Shown here: piece after piece, positions 39,096-48,779 of the stretch
Layout: the number at the start of each line of letters is the position of its first letter
Position numbering within the stretch: position 1 is the first letter of the stretch
NCBI GenBank assembly: GCA_016703945.1
Contig: JADJBC010000003.1
Coordinates: forward strand, 1 to 64,000
DNA length: 64,000 nt
DNA from: Candidatus Aalborgicola danicus
Lineage (GTDB): Bacteria > Pseudomonadota > Gammaproteobacteria > Burkholderiales > Burkholderiaceae_C
Direction: 5' to 3'
Program-made: the position numbers and the translations under genes
Notes under the pieces: model-generated
The model's database searches: none
What the model saw: only the letters and a program-made list of their open reading frames with translations
Told to the model about the DNA's origin: nothing

Positions 39096-41774
39096 TCACT
39101 TGGCGGGTTTGGTCACCGCCGCCGCCACTTCATAGACCAGGCGGAAGCGCCCGCTGGCCAGCATTTCATCAGAACTGGTGCCGTAGCCGATGAAGAACCG
39201 GGTGCCGACGGCCGTGCTCAGGTCGGTGCTGTCCAGGATGTCGATCAACAAGGTCTGGTCATTGCCCGAAGCCACATTGCTGAGGTAAGCCGCCAAAGGT
39301 CCGCCCACATAAGGGCCCCAGTTGCTCACACCGCTGCGCGCCCATACTGTCATTGCCACTTGGGGTTGGCCGATGACCGCGCCGGGTACCAGGGCGACGA
39401 CATAGACGTTGTAGCTGGTTTGCGCCAGCCTCGGCCCACGTATGGTTTGGGACGGTTGCGCAACCGGTGACAGCTTGAGTTTGCTGCTCAGCGTGAGCAA
39501 GCGGTTGCTGCCCGAGCGCTGGGTGATGGCAAAGAAGGGGGGTAATTTGTCCGCGGCCACGGGCAGATTGGGCACGGTGCTGTCAAGATCAAAGAAGCGA
39601 TCCAGCCCGGCATCGACCACCCCGACCGGGGTCCCTTGGTTGGTATAACTGCCGTCACCCAACTGACCACTGAAGTTCAAACCAAAACTCCAAGGCAGTC
39701 CATCCGGGCGCACAGCCAGTGTATGCAAAACGCCGGTACCAATGGTTGAATAAGTGTCGGTTCCGGCGCGGGCAGGAACGGCGCGAGTTTCCAGCAGACC
39801 ATCGCCCAATTGCCCCTCTTCGCCGGCACCCCAGGCCCACAAACTGCCGTCATTGGCCAACACCAGGCTGCTGTAGGCGCCGACCGAAATGGACTTGATC
39901 GGCGGCAGCCCCGTGATCAGCATTGGTGTTGTGATCTGCAATTCTTCAGACGGCCCGACCTGCAAATACCCGTTGTCGCCCCAGGCCCAGACACGGCCTT
40001 GGTTGTCCAATGCCATGGAGTGGTCGCCCCCGGCCGAAATGGCCGTGATGTTGGACAGCGAGCTCAGCATGCGTGGCGCCGTGGCCTGGTTGTAGCCGTC
40101 GCCCAATTGGCCGTAGCCGTTAGCACCCCAGACCCAGACCCGGCCCTGCAAGTCCAGGCCTAACATGTGTTCACCGCCGACGCTGACGTCGGCCAACGCT
40201 GGCAGCCCGGTTGCCAAGGTGGGGGTATCGGCGCGGTAGACATCTTCGGGTAACGTGAGTTGCCCGTTGTAGTTCGAACCCCAGGCCCATAACTTGCCAC
40301 TGGTATCCAATGCGGCGCTGCTATAGCCCCCGGCTGCTACACGTTTTATGCCGGCCAAGCCTTTGGCCACGACCGGTCCGGTGCGCACTTGCGCATCGCT
40401 TTTGTCGCCCAGTTCGCCTTCACCGTTGTAGCCCCACGCACGCACCGTGCCGTCTCCCAGGAGGGCTAGGGCGTGGTAATAGCCACTGGCAATTTGGGTC
40501 ACACCACTGAGCCCGCTGACACTGGACGGCACCGACTGGCTAATGCTTACCCCATTGCCCAACTGACCCACCGAGTTGTCGCCCCAGGCCATCAGACGAC
40601 CTGACGCATCCAGCGCCAGCGTGTGGTAATAACCTGAGGTGAAAAGCGTGACCGGACCGAGCACCGATTTCGGTACGACAAAAACCAGGTCATCCGGTGA
40701 CACTTCCGTCCCGTCGCCCAGTTGGCCATAGGTGTTGTCGCCACTGGCCAGCATACGGCCATCGGTCAGGGTGATGACCATATGGCTTTCGCCAAGGCGA
40801 ACCTGCGCCACCGGCCCTGGCAGGCCTGTAACGCGGGTCGGCTCTTCGTAGCGGCCATAGAAGCCCCAGACCCACAGGCTGCCATCGGCCAGCACCGCAG
40901 CACCGCCGGAGGGACCCACGGAGAACGTACTCACCTTGCCTTGTTGCTCCAAACCACCCATGTACAGCGGCGACGAACGCAGTGAATACACGTTGTCACC
41001 CAACTGGTAAGACCCGTTGTCACCCCAACTCCACAAACGGCCCAGGCTGTCCAGTGCAAAACTGTGGTCGTTGGAGGCATCGATGGCAACAACCTGCACA
41101 TCGGGCAGCGGAAATTCCACCAACACCGGCAGTTTGCGGGTGCGCCCGGTCGAATCTCCCAGTTGGCCGCTGTAGTTGGCGCCCCAAGACATGACCTTGC
41201 CGTCGCGTGTCAGCGCCAGGCTGTGTTCCCGCCCCGCACGCACGTCCTGTATGTTGGTCAATTGCAAAACTTTGATCGGCACCTTGCTGTCTTCCAAGGT
41301 GGAATCGTCCCCCTGGCCCAGGCGCCCATACTCGTTGGTGCCCCAGGCCCAGACGTCGCCCCGGCTGTCAGCCGCCAACGAATGCCGTTCACCTGCGGCC
41401 AGGGCGATCACTGATGTGAGTGTGGTCACTTTGACCGGTAAGCCCCGACTGGTCACCGAGCCATCGCCCAATTGGCCATTGGTGTTGTTGCCCCAAGCCA
41501 GCACGCTGCCGTCGCGCAGGCGCGCCAAGCTGTGGTAGCTGCCGCCCGCCAGGCCCACCACCTGACCGGGGTCGGTCAATATGGTCGCGGCCGGCGTCGT
41601 CAGGAACAAATGACGCCCTGACCCCAACTGGCCATAACTGTCATCGCCCCACGCGAAGACCCGGCCGTCCCGGCTGAGTGCCAGGCTGTGATCAGCTCCG
41701 CCGACGATTTGCGGCGTTGCTGCGTAGGCGCAGCAACTGAAGACCAGCGACAAAAATAACGTGAAAGCACGCAT
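39096..41774 (-). CDS. Secreted RCC1/BLIP-II repeat protein
   Basis: 892 residues on the minus strand. Start set at ATG 41774 for the signal peptide MRAFTLFLSLVFSCCAYAA. Around twelve repeats of about 50 residues with the RCC1/BLIP-II pattern (HSLALSRDGRVFAWGDDSYG, GQLGDGS) form one or two beta-propellers over residues 25-690. The last 150 residues lack repeats. Related repeats bind partner proteins or ligands; the target here is unknown. Convergent with the L,D-transpeptidase gene, divergent from nosZ. Confidence 0.88.
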   Translation of the reverse strand: MRAFTLFLSLVFSCCAYAATPQIVGGADHSLALSRDGRVFAWGDDSYGQLGSGRHLFLTTPAATILTDPGQVVGLAGGSYHSLARLRDGSVLAWGNNTNGQLGDGSVTSRGLPVKVTTLTSVIALAAGERHSLAADSRGDVWAWGTNEYGRLGQGDDSTLEDSKVPIKVLQLTNIQDVRAGREHSLALTRDGKVMSWGANYSGQLGDSTGRTRKLPVLVEFPLPDVQVVAIDASNDHSFALDSLGRLWSWGDNGSYQLGDNVYSLRSSPLYMGGLEQQGKVSTFSVGPSGGAAVLADGSLWVWGFYGRYEEPTRVTGLPGPVAQVRLGESHMVITLTDGRMLASGDNTYGQLGDGTEVSPDDLVFVVPKSVLGPVTLFTSGYYHTLALDASGRLMAWGDNSVGQLGNGVSISQSVPSSVSGLSGVTQIASGYYHALALLGDGTVRAWGYNGEGELGDKSDAQVRTGPVVAKGLAGIKRVAAGGYSSAALDTSGKLWAWGSNYNGQLTLPEDVYRADTPTLATGLPALADVSVGGEHMLGLDLQGRVWVWGANGYGQLGDGYNQATAPRMLSSLSNITAISAGGDHSMALDNQGRVWAWGDNGYLQVGPSEELQITTPMLITGLPPIKSISVGAYSSLVLANDGSLWAWGAGEEGQLGDGLLETRAVPARAGTDTYSTIGTGVLHTLAVRPDGLPWSFGLNFSGQLGDGSYTNQGTPVGVVDAGLDRFFDLDSTVPNLPVAADKLPPFFAITQRSGSNRLLTLSSKLKLSPVAQPSQTIRGPRLAQTSYNVYVVALVPGAVIGQPQVAMTVWARSGVSNWGPYVGGPLAAYLSNVASGNDQTLLIDILDSTDLSTAVGTRFFIGYGTSSDEMLASGRFRLVYEVAAAVTKPAK

Positions 41775-41899
41775 ACGGCACTCCGGGAAGATTTTCACCA
41801 CACGGTATGGATTAAACCAGCCCTATTGGATGCCGGGTAACCGACCACCCGATCAGACCTTGCGCCAGGCTTGCATTGCTGACAATTTTCACAGTGGGG

Positions 41900-41913
41900 T
41901 TGACGCATGTCAA
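41900..41913 (+). promoter_or_regulatory. FNR/DNR-type box of the nos operon
   Basis: Perfect palindrome TTGAC-GCAT-GTCAA, matching the consensus of the CRP/FNR family (FNR, DNR, NNR). It lies 168 bases before the nosZ start and nothing else is transcribed rightwards from here. Expected to switch the operon on under low oxygen and nitrogen oxides. A weak -10 candidate (GCTAAT, near 41949) lies about 40 bases downstream of the box centre. Confidence 0.8.
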
Positions 41914-42081
41914 AGAAGTGCGCATGCCGTTTTCCAAGCGTCCCAAAGCTAATCTGGATTATTTTTCTTTTGAACCGCCCGGCCTACCATCGCGCTCGCC
42001 AGATACCCCCAGCCGTAGAAAACTGATTGGTGTATGTGCCACGAATTTGGTAATGAGCGTATTCAACTTGGAGAGAAGCAT

Positions 42082-44370
42082 ATGAAACGATTGAACAAAA
42101 CGGCCATATCCCTGGTGGTTGGCTGCATGGGCTTTGCTGCTTCGGCAGTCTGGTCTGCAGATTCCTTGCAGGACGTGCTGAAGGAACGTGGTTTGAGCCA
42201 GCAGGATTTGCTGGCTGCAGCCAAGACCTATGTGCCGACGGGCAAGCGCGACGAGTTTGTGGCGTTTAGCTCGGGCGGGCAATCGGGGCAGGTGATTGTG
42301 TATGCCATCCCGTCGATGCGTATTCTGAAGTACATCGGTGTGTTCACTCCCGAACCATGGCAAGGTTACGGCTTTGATGAAAGCTCCAAGAAGGTTCTGG
42401 CCGGTGGCAAGATTGACGGCAAAGACATTACCTGGGGTGACACCCACCACCCCGCTATCTCCGAAACCAACGGCGAATACGACGGTCAGTTCCTGTTCAT
42501 CAATGACAAGGCCAATCCCCGCATCGCGGTCATCGACTTGCGCGACTTCGAGACCAAGCAGATCATCGTCAACCCGATCTTCAAGTCGGAACACGGCGGA
42601 ACGTTTGTTACCACCAACACCGAGTACGTGATCGAGGCGGCCCAGTACGCAGCTCCGCTGGAGAACAAGAAGTTCTACCCGCTCGAAGAGTTCAACGAAA
42701 AATACCGTGGTGGCATCACCTACTGGAAGTTTGACCGCAAAGAGGGGCGCATCGACACGGCCAAGTCGTTCTCGCTGGAGCTGCCACCCTATTCGCAGGA
42801 TCTGTCCGACGCCGGTAAGGGCGTGTCCGAGGGCTGGTCGTTCACCAACTCGTTCTGCTCCGAGCGTTATGTCGGCGGCATCGAAAAGGGCCGTCCGCCC
42901 TTCGAGGCAGGCTGCTCGGCCAAAGACACGGACTACATGCACGTGATCAACTGGAAAAAGGCTGCCGAACTGGTGGCTGCCGGCAAGGCCAAGAAGATCA
43001 ACGGACATGACGTCCTGATGATGGAAACCGCCATCAAAGAAGGCGTGCTGTTTCTGATTCCTGAGCCCAAATCGCCACACGGTGTGGACGTGACCCCCGA
43101 TGGCAAGAACATCATCGTTGCCGGCAAACTCGACACCCATGTGTCGGTCTACAGCTTCGAGAAAATTCAGGCCGCCATCAAGGCTGGCAAGTTTGAGTCC
43201 AAAGATCCGTACGGCATCCCGGTGATCGCCATGAAGGATGCGATTGCGACGCAGGTTTCTCTGGGTCTTGGCCCGCTGCATACCCAGTACGACAGCAAGC
43301 CTTGCATTGCCTACACCTCGCTGTATGTGGACTCGCAGGTTGCCAAGTGGAACTACTGCGAAGGCAAGGTGCTCGACAAGCTCAGCGTGCACTACAACAT
43401 TGGCCACCTGATGACGATGGAGGGTGATTCCACCAAGCCTGCCGGCAAGTACCTGGTCGCTCTGAACAAGCTCGCCATCGACCGCTTCGTGCCAGTCGGA
43501 CCGCTGCACCCGCAAAACCACCAGTTGATTGACATCAGCGGTGACAAGATGCAGTTGCTGTACGACATGCCGCTTCCCTTGGGTGAGCCGCACTATGTTG
43601 TCGCCATTGATGCCAAGAAACTCAAGCCAGCCGTGCGTTACAAGGTTGGTACCGATAGCCGTACCGACAAGCCACATGCCGGCGCGACCAAAGCGGGCGA
43701 AGAGCGCATTGTGAAGAAGGGCAACAAGGTCGAGGTATTCGGCACCTTGATCCGTTCGCACATCACGCCTGAAACCATCGAAGTTGAAGTTGGCGACGAG
43801 GTGACGATCAACCTGACCAATCTGGAACGTGCCCAGGACGAAACACACGGGTTCACCGTGTCCACGTTCAACGTGCACGCGTCAGTTGAACCCGGCAAGA
43901 CCGTTGCCGTCAAGTTCAAGGCTGACAAGGAAGGCGTCTACCCGTACTACTGCACAGAGTTCTGCTCTGCATTGCACCTGGAGATGCAAGGCTATTTGCT
44001 GGTCAAGCCAAAGGGTTGGAAGCCCACCAAGACGACACTGGCTGCGCAAAACTACACCGAAGCGGACTACAAAGCCACGCTGAAGAAAGTGGCTGACACA
44101 CAGGTCATCATTGACTCCGTGGTGGCTTACATCACCAGCGTGAACTACAAAGACTTCCCCGAAGTCGTGGCGATGGTTGAAGACGCTTTCGACCAACTGG
44201 GCAAGACCAAGGACATCAAGACCAAGCACGAAGCAGCTTCCGCCAAGAAGGATTGGGAGAACGCCAATCTGTGGGCTGAGCAGGTCTGGCAGTACCAGGT
44301 CAAGACAGCAGACCTCGGTTTGCGGGCCAAGACGTTCCTTGAGCAAAACGGGGCCAAGAAGGTCAAGTAA
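42082..44370 (+). CDS. nosZ: Nitrous oxide reductase, clade II (Sec-type)
   Basis: 762 residues; periplasmic multicopper enzyme reducing N2O to N2. ATG 42082 follows TTGGAGAGAAGCAT. The signal peptide (AISLVVGCMGFAASAVWSAD) lacks a twin-arginine motif, which places it in clade II. CuZ histidines are visible: H122/H123 in GDTHHPAISETNG, SEHGGTF, SPHGVDVTPDG, GLGPLHTQYD and HYNIGHLM. The C-terminal cupredoxin carries CuA: HGFTVSTFNVHA and C624/C628/H632/M635 in YYCTEFCSALHLEMQG. After it comes a further helical stretch of about 110 residues (residues 650-762) without a haem motif. First gene of the operon. Confidence 0.96.
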   Translation: MKRLNKTAISLVVGCMGFAASAVWSADSLQDVLKERGLSQQDLLAAAKTYVPTGKRDEFVAFSSGGQSGQVIVYAIPSMRILKYIGVFTPEPWQGYGFDESSKKVLAGGKIDGKDITWGDTHHPAISETNGEYDGQFLFINDKANPRIAVIDLRDFETKQIIVNPIFKSEHGGTFVTTNTEYVIEAAQYAAPLENKKFYPLEEFNEKYRGGITYWKFDRKEGRIDTAKSFSLELPPYSQDLSDAGKGVSEGWSFTNSFCSERYVGGIEKGRPPFEAGCSAKDTDYMHVINWKKAAELVAAGKAKKINGHDVLMMETAIKEGVLFLIPEPKSPHGVDVTPDGKNIIVAGKLDTHVSVYSFEKIQAAIKAGKFESKDPYGIPVIAMKDAIATQVSLGLGPLHTQYDSKPCIAYTSLYVDSQVAKWNYCEGKVLDKLSVHYNIGHLMTMEGDSTKPAGKYLVALNKLAIDRFVPVGPLHPQNHQLIDISGDKMQLLYDMPLPLGEPHYVVAIDAKKLKPAVRYKVGTDSRTDKPHAGATKAGEERIVKKGNKVEVFGTLIRSHITPETIEVEVGDEVTINLTNLERAQDETHGFTVSTFNVHASVEPGKTVAVKFKADKEGVYPYYCTEFCSALHLEMQGYLLVKPKGWKPTKTTLAAQNYTEADYKATLKKVADTQVIIDSVVAYITSVNYKDFPEVVAMVEDAFDQLGKTKDIKTKHEAASAKKDWENANLWAEQVWQYQVKTADLGLRAKTFLEQNGAKKVK

Positions 44371-44392
44371 ACGCGGTTGATCGCATCCAAAG

Positions 44393-44428
44393 TCGGGGGG
44401 TCGATCAACTCGACTCCCCGAAGTTTTT
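44393..44428 (+). terminator. Intrinsic terminator or attenuator between nosZ and nosC1
   Basis: Stem TCGGGGGGTCGA / TCGACTCCCCGA (one bulge or mismatch) with loop TCAAC, followed by AGTTTTT. In an otherwise tightly spaced operon it probably lets only part of transcription continue, giving more nosZ than accessory message. Confidence 0.7.
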
Positions 44429-44442
44429 GAAAAGGTAAAACC

Positions 44443-44769
44443 ATGAAGACAAAGTTGTTTCTCGCCGCCATGCTGGCCACGATCACATCCGGCGCCGCCA
44501 TGGCGGATGGTGCCGCGCTCTACGCTGAAAAGACCTGCATTGCCTGCCACGGCAAAGAAGGCAAGAAGCCGATGACGCCGACCTTTCCCAAGCTCGCTGG
44601 ACAAAACGCCGCCTACATGGAGCAGCAAATGCGTGACATCAAAAGTGGCGCACGTGCCAACGCGAGCAGCGCAGCCATGAAAGGCGTCATGGTCAACCCA
44701 GAGGGTGTGGAGCTTGTGACGGACAAGGACATTAAAGAGATGGCGCTGTATCTCTCCAAGCTCAAATAG
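44443..44769 (+). CDS. Monohaem cytochrome c, NosC1
   Basis: 108 residues with a signal peptide (LFLAAMLATITSGAAMADG). One haem site, CIACH at residues 32-36; the distal Met is probably in the C-terminal GVMVNPEGVEL region. A class I cytochrome c of the type found next to clade II nosZ, where it is thought to pass electrons from NosGH/NosB to NosZ. ATG 44443 has AAAAGGTAAAACC upstream. Confidence 0.87.
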   Translation: MKTKLFLAAMLATITSGAAMADGAALYAEKTCIACHGKEGKKPMTPTFPKLAGQNAAYMEQQMRDIKSGARANASSAAMKGVMVNPEGVELVTDKDIKEMALYLSKLK

Positions 44770-44805
44770 CTTGCCCCTTTTTCCAAAATACTCGAGGTAA
44801 CTGAT

Positions 44806-45549
44806 ATGAAAAAAATTCTTGTGCTGGCTCTGTCGCTGGCTTTGGCTCCTGCGCTCAGTCTGGCTGGTCCGCCAGCGACCAAGCAGGCGGGGATTGAGGC
44901 GAAAGACTACAAATGGAACGCCCAGGAAGGCGAAAAAATTGAAGCCCTGAAACTCAAGGGCAACGCCAAGGACGGCAAGGAAGGCTATGAAGTGTGCGGC
45001 GCCTGTCACCTTCCCTCCGGTGCAGGACGTCCCGACGGCACGTTCCCCCAACTGGCTGGGCAGCACACCACAGTACTGATCAAGCAAATGGCCGACATCC
45101 GGGCGGGTTTGCGCGACAACCCCACCATGTATCCGTTCGCCAAAGAGCTGACCGATGCGCAGGAACTGGCCAATGTCTCTGCTTACATTGAGAGTTTGTG
45201 TATTCCTGCCGTTCACGGCATGTACGAAGGCCCGGACGCAGCGAAGCAGATTGCGGACGGCAAGGTCATGTATGAGAAGGAGTGCATCGAATGCCACAAG
45301 GCCAATGGCGAGGGCGTCAAAGACAAGTTCTATCCGGTGCTCGCGGGCCAGCACTACAAGTACCTGTTGCGGCAAATGACGGAAATTCGGGATGGCCATC
45401 GTCGCAATGCGAATCCCGACATGGTGACGATTATCAAAAAATATGACAACGCGCAGCTGGTAGCCATTTCAGCCTACCAGTCCAGTCTGGTCATGCCGGG
45501 CGCAATGTGCAAAGCGGGTGCTGCGGCCAAGCCCGCCAAGAAAAAGTAA
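44806..45549 (+). CDS. Dihaem cytochrome c, NosC2
   Basis: 247 residues with signal peptide (ILVLALSLALAPALSLAG). Two haem sites: CGACH at residues 64-68 and CIECH at 160-164, in two c4-like halves (FPQLAGQHTTVLIKQM and YPVLAGQHYKYLLRQM are duplicated features). A Lys-rich tail ends the protein. Periplasmic electron carrier of the clade II N2O pathway. Confidence 0.88.
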   Translation: MKKILVLALSLALAPALSLAGPPATKQAGIEAKDYKWNAQEGEKIEALKLKGNAKDGKEGYEVCGACHLPSGAGRPDGTFPQLAGQHTTVLIKQMADIRAGLRDNPTMYPFAKELTDAQELANVSAYIESLCIPAVHGMYEGPDAAKQIADGKVMYEKECIECHKANGEGVKDKFYPVLAGQHYKYLLRQMTEIRDGHRRNANPDMVTIIKKYDNAQLVAISAYQSSLVMPGAMCKAGAAAKPAKKK

Positions 45550-45558
45550 GCCATCACT

Positions 45559-46551
45559 ATGCAAGACCAGACCAAACAAAATCGCCTGATCACGGTCCTT
45601 ACCCTGGTGGCCCTGGTGGCCATGATCAGCGCCTTTTTTGCGCCAATCTGGTGGGTATCCCTTACGGCGCCCAACTATCCCAAGGATGCCTTTCCGGATG
45701 GCATCCGAATTCACTTTCACTTTGATGTCGTGAAGAATGGCTGCAGCGCCGTGGGTGCCAGCACCCGCATGGGCTCAGAAACCATGCAGGCCGACATGGG
45801 ACCGGACTCCGAGCGTTACAACCCGATTCTGGATGCCAAGAAAGACGTCAACAAAAATGCTGCGGGCCTGGATTGTGTGCACGAGATGAACACCATCAAC
45901 CACTACGTTGGCATGTTCCCCATTGCCACCGGCGCACCGGTCGAGAAGCCGCTGGCCAAGTTTTTCTTTGGCTTTTTTGCGGTGATGCTGCTGGGCTTCA
46001 TCACGCCCGAGGGCAAGCGTCGCCTGCTCGTTTTAGGGACCGGGTTTTCGGCGGTTGCCGTCTGGATGCTGGTGCACCAATTTGCGCTGGGCCACCTGGC
46101 TGAACACGTCAAGAACTATATGGCCGAGGCGGCCACCTTTTTCAACGAACCTGCACGCATCAAAGTGTGGGGTGACAACGTTACCCTGTACAGCCAGATC
46201 GCCATGGGTGGGCTCATCGCAGCGATGGTGGCGGTGGTTATTGGTGTAGCGAAGTTCCGCCGCTTCGTGTTGCTGCTGGTTCTGGTCCCCAGCCTGTTGC
46301 CGCTGTACTTTGTGATTGAGTATGCGGGTTGGCTTTGGTTTTTTGGCCACAACATGCACGCCTGGGGCGCGTTCACGGTCAAGCCGTTTATGCCAACCCT
46401 GTTTGGTGAGGGCAAGGTTGCCCAGTTCTCAACCTACTCCTATCCCTATTGGGGCTACGGCCTGTTGATGGTGGTGTTTGTGTGTTTGACTCTGGCCATG
46501 TTGATGCGCAGGCGCCAATTGCGTGAATCGAATCAGGGCCTTGGGGCATAG
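45559..46551 (+). CDS. nosB: Membrane protein NosB
   Basis: 330 residues with about six membrane segments: one at 12-34 (VLTLVALVAMISAFFAPIWW), a long periplasmic loop (residues 35-130, with VHEMNTINHYVGM), then helices to the C-terminus. NosB is specific to clade II nos clusters and sits next to nosZ; it may be part of the quinol-to-cytochrome route. ATG 45559 follows the nosC2 stop by nine bases. Confidence 0.8.
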   Translation: MQDQTKQNRLITVLTLVALVAMISAFFAPIWWVSLTAPNYPKDAFPDGIRIHFHFDVVKNGCSAVGASTRMGSETMQADMGPDSERYNPILDAKKDVNKNAAGLDCVHEMNTINHYVGMFPIATGAPVEKPLAKFFFGFFAVMLLGFITPEGKRRLLVLGTGFSAVAVWMLVHQFALGHLAEHVKNYMAEAATFFNEPARIKVWGDNVTLYSQIAMGGLIAAMVAVVIGVAKFRRFVLLLVLVPSLLPLYFVIEYAGWLWFFGHNMHAWGAFTVKPFMPTLFGEGKVAQFSTYSYPYWGYGLLMVVFVCLTLAMLMRRRQLRESNQGLGA

Positions 46552-46552
46552 C

Positions 46553-47928
46553 ATGATGGTTAAACGCTGGTTGATCGTGCCCACCCTGTTGTTGGGCATG
46601 ACCAGCCTGTTGGTGGCGCGGACCACGGATAGGGATGACGACACCAACCGCCCGCCTGCATTGGGCGCCACCGCCGATCTGTCGACCGCACCGCGTGTCG
46701 GCGTGGATCGACCCAAGCCCACGTTTCCGCTGTACGAGCGCGACAAGCGTGTCCATGGGCTGAAGCCTTTTCAGGCTCTGGTGGATGCTGCCAAACCGGG
46801 TGATGTGTTGCGTCCTCCGCCAGGAAACTATGCCGGGCCGGTCGTGCTGACCAAGGTGTTGACGATTGAAGGGGATGGTGCGGTCACAATTGATTCCGGT
46901 GACCGTGGCACCGTCTTTTCGGTGCAAACTGACGGCGTGGTTCTGCGGGGCCTGCATTTGACGGGTTCCGGTGACTCCCATGACACGGATGACTCCTGCC
47001 TGGACGTACGCGGCCACCACAACGTGTTGGAAAACCTGGTCATTGACAACTGCCTCTTCGGCATCGATCTGAAGCAGTCCAATGACAATATCCTGCGCAA
47101 GAACAAAATCCGCTCCAAGCCGGTTGACCTGGGTGTGCGCGGCGACGGACTGCGCCTTTGGTATAGCCACCGCAATCTGGTTGAAGGCAACGAAATATCG
47201 GATTCGCGCGATATGGTGGCCTGGTATTCGAATGACAACATCTACCGCCGAAACGTGGCACGCGGAGCCGTTATTCGATTCACTTCATGTTCGCCCGCGA
47301 CAACATCGTGGAGTACAACCGTTTCTATGACAACGCCGTGGGCGTGTACTTCATGTACACCGAGGGCGGCGTATTGCGGCACAACCTGATCTCGCACGCG
47401 ACCGGTGCCACCGGCATGGCGATTGGCTTCAAGGAAGCCAGCAACACCTTGATTGAGGGCAACGAAGTCATCTACTGCGCGATTGGCATCGGGTCGGATC
47501 TGTCACCCTTTCAGCCGGATAGCAAGATATGGGTGAAAAACAACCGGTTTGCATTCAATGGCATTGCAGTGCAATTCACCAGTGAGCTCGGTGGCAACGT
47601 TCTGACCGACAACCTGTTTGAAGGCAACCTGACCAACGTGGTGCAAGCAGGGCGCGGCAAGGCCGGCCTCAACGACTGGACCGGCAACTACTGGGATGAC
47701 TACAAGGGCTTTGACCGGGACGGAAATGGCACGGGCGACACTCCGTATGAACTGTATGCCTATGCCGACCAGATATGGATTGAGCTCCCTATGGCTCGGT
47801 TCTTCAAGACCGCTCCGGTGATGGAGTTGCTGGACTTTCTGGAGCGCCTGGCGCCTTTCTCGTCGCCCGAGTTGACGCTCAAAGATGCCACTCCGAAATT
47901 TGTGAAACCAAATTGGGTTCGAGGATGA
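46553..47928 (+). CDS. nosD: Copper-site maturation protein NosD (first copy, one frameshift)
   Basis: About 458 residues. Signal-like N-terminus (WLIVPTLLLGMTSLLVAR), then a right-handed beta-helix of periplasmic copper-binding repeats: GLHLTGSGDSHDTDDSCLD, HHNVLENLVIDNCLFGIDL, SNDNILRKNKI. A shift near 47265-47272 moves to the frame that continues IHFMFARDNIVEYNRFYDN and ends with LLDFLERLAPFSSPE. NosD works with the NosFY transporter in CuZ assembly. ATG 46553 is two bases after nosB; the end overlaps nosG by ATGA. Confidence 0.88.
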
Positions 47929-48779
47929 ACGATAGCGAAACCCCCAAACCAGACCGACCGGTTAAGGTTACCAAACCCAAAATGACTCGGCAGGATCGCC
48001 GTCGCTGGATGCGCTCTGCGCTGCTCGCCGGCGGTGTATTCGGCGCCGCACTGTCGGGTTATCTGCCCCTGGCCTATGCGCAAAAGAAGCGTTTGCGGCC
48101 ACCAGGCGCGTTGGACGAGAAAGACCTTTTGGGTTCCTGCATCAAATGTGGGCAGTGCGTTCAGGTGTGCCCGGTGCAAGCGATCAAACTGGCGGACCTG
48201 GTCGATGGCTTTGGCGTAGGAGTGCCCTATATTGACGCCCGCCAGCAGGCTTGTGATTTTTCTTGCGATGCCGTTCAGTGCATATTGGCTTGCCCTACAG
48301 GCTCTTTGGCCTACATCAAGCCGGCATTTCTTCCGGTCCGTGCAGGTGCGGTGCTTGCCGCCAAACCCGTTTTACTGGCCAAGGAGAAAGATCCCGAGCC
48401 AACTCTGAATCTGAAGGAGCGCATGGGTGTGGCCCGTCTGGTGCGCCCGGAGTCGTGCCTGGCCGTGCAGGGCAAAGGCTTCAAGGGGCAAACACGCGGG
48501 CCTTCATTCAAGGGCCGCATGCGCTATATGTCGGTGGATCGCTGGAAACCGATTGCGATCGCCGACCACCCGTACGATGTGCCGCAGTGCAACCTGTGTG
48601 CAACCGAGTGTCCGGTGAAAGGTGCGATCTCCATCGAAACCTTTGTCGGCAGTGATGGCCGCAGCCGCAGCCAGCCCATGGTGCATGAACCCTGCGTGGG
48701 CTGCGGCGTGTGCGAGATGGTGTGCCCCACCGAGCAGCCCTGCATCGTCATTGAGGCGCGTGAGGAGTGGAAAACATGA
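47925..48779 (+). CDS. nosG: Iron-sulfur protein NosG
   Basis: 284 residues, NapG-like ferredoxin with four [4Fe-4S] sites. A twin-arginine-like start (RQDRRRWMRSALLAGGVFGA) suggests export. Cys clusters: CIKCGQCVQVCP, CDFSCDAVQCILACP, CNLCATECP and CVGCGVCEMVCP. With NosH it is proposed to oxidise quinol, usually menaquinol, and feed NosZ in clade II organisms. Overlaps nosD and nosH by four bases each. Confidence 0.9.
   Translation: MNDSETPKPDRPVKVTKPKMTRQDRRRWMRSALLAGGVFGAALSGYLPLAYAQKKRLRPPGALDEKDLLGSCIKCGQCVQVCPVQAIKLADLVDGFGVGVPYIDARQQACDFSCDAVQCILACPTGSLAYIKPAFLPVRAGAVLAAKPVLLAKEKDPEPTLNLKERMGVARLVRPESCLAVQGKGFKGQTRGPSFKGRMRYMSVDRWKPIAIADHPYDVPQCNLCATECPVKGAISIETFVGSDGRSRSQPMVHEPCVGCGVCEMVCPTEQPCIVIEAREEWKT

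Noticed and set aside
41959..43878. Open frame of 639 codons on the strand opposite nosZ
   Set aside because: It mirrors the codon bias of nosZ, has no ribosome site or recognisable domain, and nosZ is certain.
42082..44370. Clade I (Tat-exported) NosZ
   Set aside because: No twin-arginine motif in the signal peptide, no nosR or nosX nearby, and nosB/nosG/nosH/cytochrome genes are present, as in clade II.
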